NCBI GenBank assembly: GCA_034638255.1 | Contig: JAWPGT010000101.1 | Span: 1-64,000 of the forward strand | Direction: 5' to 3' | Source: Coprinus comatus | Taxonomy: Eukaryota > Basidiomycota > Agaricomycetes > Agaricales > Agaricaceae | DNA: 64,000 bases | Shown: positions 22,310 to 33,870 of the stretch, piece after piece | Numbering within the stretch: the stretch's first letter is position 1 | Layout of the letters: the number at the start of each line of letters is the position of its first letter | Notes under the pieces: generated by a model | Database searches by the model: none | Seen by the model: the letters and a program-made list of their open reading frames with translations, nothing else | Told to the model about the DNA's origin: nothing | Translations under genes and position numbers: made by a program

Positions 22310-25300
22310 ATGGCGGCCAACCAGGCAGTCGCCAACGGAGACCTTACAGACCTCGTCTCGTCGTCGGACACAACGACCATCTACCCTTCAGACGACGCTA
22401 TCCTTGCCGTTCTACATGCAAGATTCCGTGCTGACCTTCCATACACACGCATCGCCAACACTAGTTTGCTCGTCGTCAACCCTTACAAGACCCTTGCAAA
22501 TGTAAACGACGTCAATGCGCGCGAATACGAGGAGAGATGTTACAAGGACACTGCACTACCTATTGCAGACTCTCCAAGGCCATTACAGCCTCATCTTTAT
22601 GAACAGGCTGCCCAGGTTTACCTGCTTATGCAGCGCAGGCAGGAGTCTCAGGCAGTCATCACACGGTGAGTAGCTATTATCTCTCCAATTAGGGGATCTG
22701 TGCTAAACTTTCACAACAGAGGCATCACTGGCTCTGGAAAGTCATCAAGCCTTCGTCTGTTCGTCAACCAACTCTTGCGTTTGTCCTCTCATTCGAAAAA
22801 GGAGGCCAAAATTGCAAACCAGATTCAAGCTCTCGGAACCCTCCTCGACTCTTTTGGCAATGCAAAGACTCTCATGAACCCCAATGCCTCTCGTCACGGT
22901 CGATACCTAGAACTCCACTTCAACGACAGAGGTCGCATCAACTCTGCCAAGGTCCTTACATACGGCCTTGACAAAGCCCGTCTCGCTCGGCTTTCGTATG
23001 AAGAGCGCACATATCATGTCTTTTACCAGCTCCTCGCTGGTGCCACACCTCAAGAACGCGATGCTTTGAATCTCGAAGATCCATCCGACTATGCTCTTCT
23101 GGCTTCCTCAGGCTGCTACCGTCTCCCCTCCGGTCCCTTCAGTGACGACTCGATCGGAATGAGTGACCTCCGTGCGGCCATGCATACCCTCGGCTTCAAA
23201 CAAAAACACACAGCGTCTATTTTTAGTCTTCTTGTTGCCATCCTTCTCCTAGGCAACCTCCACTTTGCAGACCCAGACGCAAAGGATGTCGCAGCCTACG
23301 TTGTCAACACAGCTGTTCTCGATCACGCAGCAAGACTACTCGGCGTTGCATCAGACGATCTCCTCCAAGTTCTCACTAAAAAGACCAGTTACGTCCGCAA
23401 GGAACTCTATACAGTACTTCTCAATGCAGAGCAGGCGACTACTCAGAGAGACCAATGCGTTCGTGATTTATATGCCATTTTATTTGCGTTTGTCGTCGAG
23501 ACGGCCAATCATCGCCTTGCGCCCAATGCCAAAGATCAATCGCCACAGACACAAATAGTTCTTTTGGATCAACCGGGCTTCCAAAACCGTGGTCCTTCTG
23601 GAACAACTTCAATTGCTCTCACGGGTGCCGCTCCACTTATTTCTGCGTACGGGCAGAATGGTTTTGAAGAGTTTTGCATCAATTTAAATGACGAGTTGTT
23701 GCATTCCTATGTTCTCAGACATTCGTTCGAGGACGTCGGATATAATGGACAAATTGCCGGTGATGGCATCAACCTGCCTAAAATTGCTACTATGGACAAT
23801 GGTGCTTGTGTGGAATTATTACGAGGTGCTCAATTGGATGAAAGATCGTCTAGGAAACCTGGTGGAATGTTGGGTGTTATTAATAAGGCTTGTTCGTCTT
23901 TCAAGTCTGGGAAGAGTGGAGAACATAGAGATGAGGATTTACTTCAAGAAATGGCTTCGAAATTCGGGGTTCATGCTTCCTATATCGCAAGTCCAGGTGT
24001 CAGTGGAGCTCAAGATAGGTTCTTATTCGGTATCAACCATTATGCTGGATCAGTTTCGTATGATGTTAAAGGATTTGTCGAGAAAGATTCTGATCTTCTT
24101 GATTCGGCATATGTTACTCTTTTGAGGAGTTCTGCTGATCCTTTCGTATCAAAGTTACTTTCTGGACCAAGTTTGGCTGCTGAAAGACATAACAAGGATG
24201 AAAATATTGTAGTTCAAGCTCAAGTTTCTTCAAGACCACTTCGTCATCCTAGTTCTATTATGTCAATGAATCGAACATTCCAATCACAAGCCGATGAACA
24301 TGCACGTTTGGATCCAAGTAAAACATATCCAGTATCATCACAACTCAATTTCACATTATCCGAAATCTTTTCAAATATCGATAGATGTAGAATGTGGACG
24401 ATAACTTGTATCAGACCTAATGATTCAAGTTCACCCAATTCTTTTGATAAAAGAAGAGTCAAGAATCAAATTAGGTCATTGTTGATTCCGGATTTAGTGG
24501 CTAGGAAAAGTATGGAGTTTGTGGTTGATTTTGAATTTGGAGCGTTTTGTGATAGGTTTGTACCTACTATGAGAGGATCAGAGGAAGAGAGGATTACTCA
24601 ATGTGTTAGAGCTAATGGTTGGAGAGAAGGTGTGGATTATGCTTTGGGTTTAAGATGTATTTGGTTGAGTTATCAAGCTTGGAAGATGGTTGAAGATATT
24701 TTGAGAAATTTGGAAAGGGATTCGAATAATTCGGGAGAGGTGGATGAGGATGATGGGTATTTGGAGGAAGGAACGGATTATACTCATGGTGAAGGTATGA
24801 GTGCTGGTGGTCATGGTGGTATGTTGGCACCTCAGAGTACATATTTTGGAAATGAGAGTGGTGATAATTTGTTACATGATCAAGGAGGAAGAGGAGGAAA
24901 CGGTAATGGTGCGTATGGTGCTGGTGGATTGTTGACTCCTCAATATCAAGAAAGAGGATTCAATAATGAAGTGGATGAAGGTGGTGCTTGGTCTTCTGGT
25001 AGTAGAGTTGGTGGTGGCGGTGGCGGTAGTAATGGACCCCCTGGTGGATCTCCAGGAAGTAAGGAAATGGTTGTAAAGGAAACAGCTAATGCAGTTGAAG
25101 AAGTACCGACTACTTCTATCAGAAGATGGTGGTTGAGGATTGTTTGGCTTACAACCTGGATGATACCTGGATTCGTACTCAAACATATTGGAAGGATGAA
25201 AAGACCGGATGTTCAATTGGCTTGGAGAGAAAAAGTCGCTATTTTCTGGTTGATTTTCCTTTTCAATGGAATCGTCATCTTTTATATCGTCGAATTTGGA

Positions 25301-28300
25301 AGGTTGCTTTGTCCGAACTTCGATAAAGTTTGGTCGGTCCAAGACGTTAGTGGACATCAAGGAACGAACGATTATTGGGTTACGATTCAAGGTGTCGTTT
25401 ATGATGTTACGGATTTCGTCGGTGGTCAACATTCCGATATTGATAATATTAGAAGTAATGGAAGGGATACGCTGGAAATTTTGGCTGGAAAGGACTTGAC
25501 GGATTATTTCCCTGTTCCTTTACCTCTTGCTTGTCCTGGACTTACGGATGATTGGAACTTGCAGTTGACGCTTAAGAATACTACGACTATCGAAACACCA
25601 CTTGCGATGCATAGAAGTTCTAGAGGGGCTTCGGGTCAAAGTAATGCGTTGAGAAGTGATGATTGGTATACGGCCAGGTTTTTACCAAAGATGAGGGAGT
25701 TTAGGAAAGGTCCGCTTGTTTGGGATAAGAAGACTATTTCTGCGTATGCTGCTGATCAAGATATGGAAAAGTACGTTTTTGTTTTGTTTTCTTTCTATTT
25801 CCTGGGATAAAATATTGATTATATGCGTTTATAGAGTCTGGGCCATCTACGAAAATAGCATCTACGACCTAACGGATTATATCAATACGGTGGAAGGAAC
25901 AACTGGAGCACAAGCTAATGCGTTTTTGGATTCTGAAGTTGCTGATCAGTTTAAACAAAGAACTGGTCAAGATATTTCGCAACCGTTGAATAGGATATTC
26001 GCTTCGATGGATCCTGCGAGGGTGAACATGCATAAGGATTGTTTGACACATGCATTTTATAGGGGTAATGTCGATTTTAGGAAATCGGCCAGGTGTCAGA
26101 CACAGAATTATATTTTGATTATTTTTAGTGGTATTTTGATGGGTAGTATGGGTCTTAAATGTGAGTGGTTTTGTCTCTTTTCGTTTTCGTTTTCGACTTC
26201 CGTTTTTTTTTTTAACGCGTCGAACCTTATTATAGTCTTGGCCGCACTTCAACTCTCACCAAAAAGAACACCAGAACTTCAAGATAAATTCGTATTATGT
26301 CAAGTCCCTTGTTACACTGAAGATGAAGATTCGTTAAGAAGGACTATTGATACACTTGCAGCATTGGATTATGATGATAATACACCTAGGATTGTATTGG
26401 ATATTTTGGGTGTTGATCCTTCGTTAGATCCGGAACCGTTGATGTTTAAGAGTGTTGGAGAGGGTTCAAGAGCTATTAATTATGGAAAGATTTATTCGGG
26501 GTTGTATGAATTTGAAGGACATGTCGTTCCGTGAGTCCTTTTTCCCCTCGTTCGTTTTTTATGAATTCAAGTTTACTGATGATAACCTATATTTTTTTCT
26601 TTCTTTTACTCTCTTTCCATTATAGGTATATGGTTGTTGTCAAAGTTGGAAAACCTACGGAAAGATCGAAACCTGGAAATCGTGGTAAACGTGATAGTCA
26701 GATTTTGTTGATGCATTATTTGAATAGGGTTCATTTCGATGCTCCGATGTCTCCTCTTGAATTGGAGATTTATCATCAGATGAGGAATGTTATTGGAATT
26801 GACCCTGCGTTTTATGAGTATATCTTTACTGTCGATGCTGATACCGTGAGTTACTTGCCGCTCTCTCTCCTTTACGTTTGAATTAATGAATTGTTATGTT
26901 AGACGGTTACACCACCTTCGTTGAATAGGCTCGTCGCTTCCTGTGCTGATGATTCCAGTATCATTGGAATTTGCGGAGAAACGAAATTGGAAAATGAACA
27001 AGGCTCTTGGTGGACCATGATTCAAGTTTACGAGTACTATATCTCTCATCATCTTTCCAAAGCTTTCGAGTCTCTCTTTGGTTCAGTCACTTGTTTACCT
27101 GGTTGTTTCTCACTCTATCGAATCCGAACAGCAGATAAAGGAAGACCTATAATCATATCCAACCGAATCATTGATGAATATGCGGAACCCAACGTTGACA
27201 CGTTACACAAAAAGAACTTGTTCTCACTTGGTGAAGATCGATTTTTGACAACATTGATGATGAAACATTTTCCTACTTTTAAAACCAAGTTTTGTCCGGA
27301 TGCTGTTGCTCATACTATGGCACCAGAAAGTTGGAGAATATTGTTTTCACAGAGGAGAAGATGGATTAATTCAACGGTTCATAATCTTTGTGAATTGGTG
27401 TTGTTGCCGGAGTTGTTTGGGTTTTGTTGTTTTTCGATGAGGTTCTTTGTGTTTATTGATTTGTTGGGAACTTTGATCTTACCTGCTACTGTCGTTTATG
27501 TGAGCCTCCTCCCTTTTTCGTTACTCTTGTTTTTTTTACTGATTATTTGTGTGATAGTTGTTGTACTTGATCATTACGGTTGCGACAAAAGCGGCAGCGT
27601 TCCCCGTCATTGCTATCATCATGTTGGCGGTGGTATATGGTCTTCAAGCTATCATTTTCATTTTGAAGAGAGAGTTTATGCTTATTGGTTGGATGGTCGT
27701 TTATATCCTTTCGTACGTCTTTTCTTTCCTTCTTCTCTGATGATAAATCGATTGCTGATTTTGTGATGTGACAATTATAGATACCCGGTCTACAGTTTCT
27801 TCTTACCAGTTTATTCGTTCTGGTGTATGGACGAATTTAGTTGGGGTAATACTCGTGTTGTGGTTGGTGAAGGTAAAGAGAAGAAAGTGTTGATGAGTGA
27901 GGAAGAGAAATTCGATGAGAGTATGATTCCTCTTAAGAAATTCAGTGGTGAGTTACGCTTCTTATAAATCATTGAAAGGAGGCTAATGTATATTCGTTTG
28001 TATGTAAAGAATACGAAGCTGAGGCTTGGGAAACTGGATCTCGTCGTTCGGATGATACAGGTTATGATACCAAGTCAAGGTCAAGGTATACAGGTGGAGG
28101 ACGTTCTCGTGATCATTCACCTGGAGGTTATAAGAATTCAAATAACGTATCTGGATCTCAACATGGTGGTGATTATTATCGGGACACGAACTTGACGAAT
28201 AATAATAGCAGTAACCCGAACTTGAAACTTGGAGGAAGTCAAATGTCACATTCGAATATTTCTCATGGTCATAATAATGCTCAATCACAATATGGTATGC

Positions 28301-28892
28301 CTCAATTACCATTCATGCCATCGGAGGTGGACCAGGTTCTGTTACTGGTGGATCGGATTATGGTGGTAACGGTGGTATGATGCAACAAATGCCTATGGCT
28401 CCAATGGGTTATCAGAATACTGGTAGTATGTATGGTATGCCGATGATGGGTATGGGTATGGGTGGTGGAATGGGTATGGGTATGATGGGTAATAATTCGA
28501 GTTGGCATGGTTCACAAAGTGGTGGTTTAGGTGGACCTCTTGGTGGTGGTGTTGGTGGTGTTGGTGCGGGACCATTTGCAGGTGGACAAAGACCAATGTC
28601 GACGTTCTCGATGGCTACTACTATGAATCCGTTCGCTTCACCTAGCTCGTCTGAGAACCCGACGGATGAGGAGTTGTTTATGGCGTTGAGGAATTACTTG
28701 AGTACACAGGATTTGATGACTGTTACTAAAAAGTGAGTCTCCTTTGTTTTCTTGTGATGTGAATTGGTTAATGACGTATTTTTTTATAGAACTGCTAGAG
28801 AGGCAATGGCTGCTAGATTCCCTAAAGCGGATCTTAGTTCGAGAAAGGATTTCTTGAATCAGTCGATTGATAAAATTCTATCGGAATCATAG
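22310..28892 (+). CDS. Class V (myosin motor-like domain) chitin synthase
   Basis: Ten exons: 22310-22665, 22720-25770, 25835-26160, 26236-26530, 26626-26845, 26903-27499, 27558-27712, 27781-27947, 28010-28732, 28790-28892. The N-terminal degenerate myosin motor has P-loop GITGSGKSS (formed across intron 1) and LLDQPGFQ in place of the usual switch II. Then come a Gly-rich linker, two membrane segments and a cytochrome-b5-like domain ([20 protein letters not shown]). The catalytic glycosyltransferase 2 core has FTVDADT, LGEDRF and QRRRW. Further membrane spans and a C-terminal DEK-C domain ([13 protein letters not shown] to KILSES) complete it. It polymerises UDP-GlcNAc into cell-wall chitin at sites of polarised growth. 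Anomaly: near 28320 the frame must shift by one base between PFMPS and [10 protein letters not shown] to reach the DEK-C part. Confidence 0.93.
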
Positions 28893-29335
28893 ACGCTCGT
28901 TTTCTTCTCTTTTATCTCCTTTTGTGTCTTGTTCTCGATATACTATGCGGCATTGGACTTTCCACTTGGACTTGATAGACTTTTTTGCTACTGCTTTTCT
29001 ATCATTAAAAACATTAATATCTCCATTCTCTTACTATCCCTTACGTAAATCGTCACATCTACAAACACTCGCTTTCAATCATTTTCTCTCTATCAATATC
29101 TCTCCCTCTCAATCTCTCGTTTTTTCTTCTTTTTTTTGGCATCGCACTTTTATTAAACGATACACATACACATACACAATACAGATTATGGGCTATATTA
29201 CAGATTACAGATCATATCAACGTATAGATACAATTAGTTTTTTTAGTAGACTTTTAAAAGGACTTAGGACGTTCTTGGATATTTTTTGGACTTGGGGCAC
29301 GCGAAACGGTTTTTTCTTCTTTCAAGTTGCTTAAT
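28873..29335 (+). repeat. Inverted repeat arm 1: chitin synthase last codons and 3' UTR
   Basis: This stretch, starting at the last codons of the chitin synthase, recurs in reverse orientation at 31027-31496. The arms share long runs such as ATGCGGCATTGGACTTTCCA, with scattered substitutions and a small deletion (TTTAGTAGAC absent from the second arm). Confidence 0.8.
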
Positions 29336-31026
29336 TAAAATTTTAATTTTACCCTGTCACACTTGTTTAGAATTGGATTGTTTTTTTTGGAAGTGAAGTA
29401 TCAGCGAACGCAGATACATTTTCTTGCAGAAGGTCACGTGAATACTAAGTGAACCACAACCTGACCACAACACATTCCCTAACTAACGTCAATCTGTCCT
29501 ACACACACCGAACATCCATAACCGTCCCATCCATACGTCTAGTGTTGCCGCGACTCAGTTTGGTACCGTTTGGTCTGGTCTTTCATCGACTTACTTAATT
29601 TTCGGTCCCTGAGTGACTTGGACCACTTTGAACTGTTATTATTACATAAAGTGCATAAACCTCTACAAGAAAATGCATAAAAAAGAAAGAAAAAATGTTG
29701 TGTATAAAAAATGTTAAATCTACATGTAGTAAAGCCTTGTAAAGGTTATTGACTGTATTCCTATGTATTTCTTTCATCTTATAACACTACCAATCATTTA
29801 ATAAAACATAAAATACCTCAGGGTGATGTACCTTCTCTTAATCCTATAAGTCAGGAACATTTGTGGATTACCATGGGGAGCAGCATTACAGCAGAGGCCA
29901 ATATGTGATCCCTAAAGATGGATAGATCTGTTCTGAGGAGTCTGAGGACTATAAGTCTAGTATCTTAACCAATGTAGTAACTCTCTCTTGATTCTTGATA
30001 AGTGTCATGAAATCATGGCCAATTGTGAAAAAAATAAAATTAAAAAACAGAGCTTTGGTTTATACAATAACTCAGAGATTCAAAAGAACATACATTTTGG
30101 AGTAGATGACGGATTGTGAGCAATTGACAATGGAGAACAACGAGAACATTGCATCCTGTTGCTGACAAATAGTGCTGCCATATTTGGAAAATTTGCCCGA
30201 AATGACTTATATCGGTTCATTGACTTGAACCAGGAAGTCGGTTGAACGGTTCCGCCCGGCTTTTTGTGGTCCGACTCGATCAACTTATGGTTTCTGAGTG
30301 AAACCGCGGCAACACTACTGCAAGATGATCCATCTGGCAAGTATTCTGTCCCAGTCTGTCAGATAAGGGCAACTGATGAGAAATGACGTGCAATGATGTC
30401 CAGTGAAAAACGACGCCCGCCCTCGTTGCCAGATTCCGGATTTGTACCCTGGGAAAGTGGCAGACCTGCTCCAGTCCGCCTCATCCCACGAAGCTAGTTT
30501 TATGCATTCCGTCTTAGTATATATCTGTAAATTCACCTGATATAGTTGTCTTTAACAAGACCTATCCCTTGCTAAAACTGCTACCATCCGTGACCTAAGT
30601 ACACACGTTACTTAAGGTGATTCGGCACCGGGCAGTCAGACTCGTGAGAAACCACAGAAGCACACATCCAAAGCCGGTCCAAAGTCAAACTCTAGGTGGA
30701 TCTGGCGGACAGTGGTGTCACATGGTTCACTTACACCCGCAGTTTGTTGAGTTTAACCTGAGGTGATATGCGGTAGGTACTACAGTCTACAGCCATCAAA
30801 AGTAATAAACTAGATAATCGTGAGTTCTAAATTGTAGCGGGAATGAGTTAGTTACTGCATATATCAACTTCTCAAGGGTGAGTTATGGGTGGGGCGCATG
30901 CAGGAAACGTTTAGCGCAAGGGTATGGTAACATTAATGATGTGTGATCTCAATTTCTCACTGGGCTTTAACGTTAACGTTCAGCATGGTTTCCACATTCA
31001 CCGATACTACTGCTCAGTCCAAAGTA
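29336..31026. other. Intergenic spacer between inverted repeat arms, no gene seen
   Basis: Short unrelated ORFs only (up to about 86 codons), with no splice pattern that joins them and no recognisable domain. Confidence 0.45.
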
Positions 31027-31496
31027 TACCAACCAACTTGAATGAAGAGAAAACCATTTGGCATACCCCCAAGTCCAAAAAATATCCAGAACGTCCTAAG
31101 TCCTTTTAAAAAACTAATTGTATCTATACATTGATATGATCTGTAATCCGTAACATAGCCCATAATCTGAATTGTGTATGTGTACATGTATCATTTAATA
31201 AAAGTGCGATGCCAAAAAAAAAGAAGAAAAAAAACGAGAGATTAAGAGGGAGAGAGATTGATAGAGAGAAAATGATTGAAAGCGAGTGTTTGTAGATGTG
31301 ACGATTTACGTAAGGGATAGTAAGAGAATGGAGATATTAATGTTTTTAATGATAGAAAAGCAGTAGCAAAAAAGTCTATCAAGTCCAAGTGGAAAGTCCA
31401 ATGCCGCATAGTATATCGAGAACAAGACACAAAAGAAGATAAAAGAGAAAATGCATGTCTAAGATTCCAATAGAATTTTGTCAATTGACTGATACT
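31027..31496 (-). repeat. Inverted repeat arm 2: copy of the chitin synthase 3' end
   Basis: The reverse-complement copy of 28873-29335, 1.7 kb downstream. The piece equivalent to the final coding exon has lost the stop context (ATCTTAGAC in place of ATCATAGAC), and several CG sites have become TG or CA. ORFs read here and at 28867 are UTR shadows, not genes. Confidence 0.8.
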
Positions 31497-32398
31497 CCTA
31501 AACTCAATCCTATTCATTTATGCCGGGGGTCTGATCTGATTAACACTGCCAGAAGAAAATTGGTTTCTACTAGGCTATAGTATTTATGCAGCCATTGTAT
31601 ATTTAGCTTCTCAGATACATATTCATTTGGGTATAGCAATTAGCAACTGATACTTGTAACCCCCCACCCTACACCTCGTGATGCCATACGTGATTGATCA
31701 CTCTGATAAAACAATAATGTAGGAACAACCTCTAACAGGTATTCAAAAATAGTTGATAAAATGGCTGGTCTTTCTGGTAATCCTCAACCAGAGGCTTGTG
31801 AGAAACAAAAAGTCAAAGAGAGCTGTGAAGTAGATGAAGATGAGAATCTGTTAGTAAACTTCCTGTTGATTGATGTCTGCATGGAAAGTGCTATGTAGAC
31901 GAAAATAAATGAACCTGCTGTTCACAATGCACCACTTGATGTGTCAGATCCTGGGATCTCTCAGATCTCAGCATTGGCCTCAATTTCTCGTTAGCTCTCA
32001 TCTCTTGGTTCTTTGCAAAACTGCTCCATTTGGAAGTATCAGATCTTCAGGAGTTGGTTGGTTTCATTTTATTACTTCAGCGAACCCCAAAGAACCCCTA
32101 CAATGATAGACAGATAGAAATAATAGAATGGGAGTTGGACAAACGTAGTGGAAACATCAAACGTGAATGATCAGCTTCCGACAGTACGTCGGTATAGAAT
32201 CTATAGATTGCAGTTTGCCAAACATACTAAACCAGTTCAAAAGTCCAATGATAGAATGCCGGGCTACAGCTCAGCAACTCGTGCAGAAGATTGTAGACGG
32301 TATATATACTTCAGGCCCATTTGTTTTTTCTACAACAATTCCCTCATTTAGTTCGCCAAGTTCCAACTTCTTCAGTATTCGAATATTCAATACCAAGC
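31497..32398. other. Upstream region of membrane-protein copy E
   Basis: A 45-codon ORF starts MAGLSGNPQPEACEKQKVKE at 31761, but it has no clear partner exon. Otherwise there are only short ORFs. It is presumed to be the promoter side of copy E. Confidence 0.35.
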
Positions 32399-32628
32399 AT
32401 GGCTTCGGCATCCAACGACACTGTGTCTTCCATCAGTAATAGTATATCCTCTGGGGCCCATAGCTTCAGTTCATCATTGGATGATCATGCAACATTTCAC
32501 ACAAATAATATCAATAACCCAGATCTATTCCAGAGTACTAAGGCTACTCAAAGAGAGGTTGAATCAGCATGCAAGAATACTTCACGGAACTTGAAAGCAC
32601 GAATAACTAGCTGCTGGGCAGAGCTTCC
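32399..32628 (+). pseudogene. Membrane-protein family copy E, exon 1 (5' part), cut by a gypsy element
   Basis: The frame starts MASASNDTVSSISNSISSGA and continues through the family-typical ESACKNTSRNLKARITSCWA before the Ty3/gypsy LTR begins at 32629. The 5 bp CTTCC at 32624-32628 are repeated after the element at 40876-40880. The remaining six exon bases, AGGAAG, lie at 40881-40886 before a GTATGT donor. Transcripts would now run into the LTR. Confidence 0.75.
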
Positions 32629-33253
32629 TGTTACGAGCCCACCCAAACCACCGGCCCGTACCACCACCACCGAGGAAGACTTGTTCGCCATCTTCCCCGA
32701 ACTCATTCCCAATGACGACACTATGGACGACTCCGCCTGACATACCATTCCCCGATGACATCACTATGACATCGTTATGACCTAACGTCGAACTAAGTAT
32801 GAGACTCCACTTATGCTTAGAAGTCTGCATTTCCCCAGCTCCAGTATTAGTTATGTGTTTCGTCATTTTACTCCTGTTGACTAATCTTTCATTGTATATG
32901 GAGTAAATAGTCCCCGACCCCGATGTCTCACCTACTCCTGTTGACAGTTCTAGCATTGTGTATGGAGTAGATTATAAAGCGATGACGAGTATTTGGGATA
33001 TACGTAGTTAGTAGCTATTAATAGGTACATTCCTAGAATAGTATAAATACTCGCTGTATTAGACGATTAAAGCCTTAAGCTTTAATCTCTTCTGTTGTAG
33101 CCCTTATACATCTCTGTCTCCATACCTCTCGGTCACTAGGTTGAAAGGCCTTGAGATTGCAGCAGAGTGTTTATTGATCGCACGTTCCTACACGACTGCA
33201 CTCTAGCGTTTAAGTTCCAGGAGTGTTCAGCTTAACGGTTCGTGGTCATAACA
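32629..33253 (+). repeat. 5' LTR of the gypsy element
   Basis: 625 bp with TG..CA ends. It contains GTATAAATAC at 33041-33050 as a likely TATA box, and two about 40-bp imperfect repeats (CTCCTGTTGAC .. TATGGAGTA) at about 32871 and 32933 that could be U3 control sites. Confidence 0.95.
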
Positions 33254-33615
33254 TTAGATTAAAGCTTCCCTTTCACTGGACCGGTAGGGTTATCCGGTCT
33301 CTCCCCCTTGGAACCGAACGGAGGATTGTCGAAACCCGGCAGTCAATCGATTCCCGTCATCTTGGAACTTGAAACGGCGTTACTTGTTCTGGTCTAACCG
33401 GTACCTCTTAGTGGTATACTGGTAGTCGTTATACCCGCTAATCCCTGGTATAACGCGTCGCAGCTCACAAAGTGATACTCCTTCGCCGGAGCAAAGTGGG
33501 AAGTCTAGGTGTTTGAAATCCTAGCCAACCGGACCGCGGTGGGTTTGTACATCGCTGAAATCTACGCATTTAGTAAGTCGTAGTCAGGCCCCTTTAATTA
33601 GGACCCCCTGGCCGT

Positions 33616-33722
33616 CAAGCTCTAAGCGAGCGCAAGCTGTTAAGTCAGTAAAAGCTCTAAGCGAGCACTCAAGCTGTTAGTCAGTAAAAGCTCTAAGCGA
33701 GCATTATCAAGCTGTTAGGCAG
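33616..33722 (+). repeat. Three tandem repeats in the gypsy leader
   Basis: Three imperfect units of about 36 bp, each with AAGCTCTAAGCGAGC then CAAGCTGTTA and (in two of the three) GTCAGTA. They lie in the untranslated leader between the 5' LTR and gag. A role in packaging, dimerisation or translation control is speculation. Confidence 0.8.
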
Positions 33723-33870
33723 CAGTTCTCCCTTTTCCATTCCCAATCCATTCCTTACACCCCCACACTCCTTTATAAAAACCTCTACCAATTCTTGGGC
33801 AACCACCAACTCTGAATCATCATTTCACGACAACGAAGAACCAGCCAAACATCAGTTCCTAAACCGGAAT

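Noticed and set aside
24872..25432. 186-codon minus ORF
   Set aside because: Antisense shadow of the chitin synthase large exon. Composition is skewed by the Gly-rich linker.
28867..29334. 155-codon + strand ORF after the chitin synthase, and its apparent homologue on the minus strand at 31242-31517
   Set aside because: Both are readings through the duplicated 3' UTR. The shared peptide reflects the inverted repeat, not a protein family.
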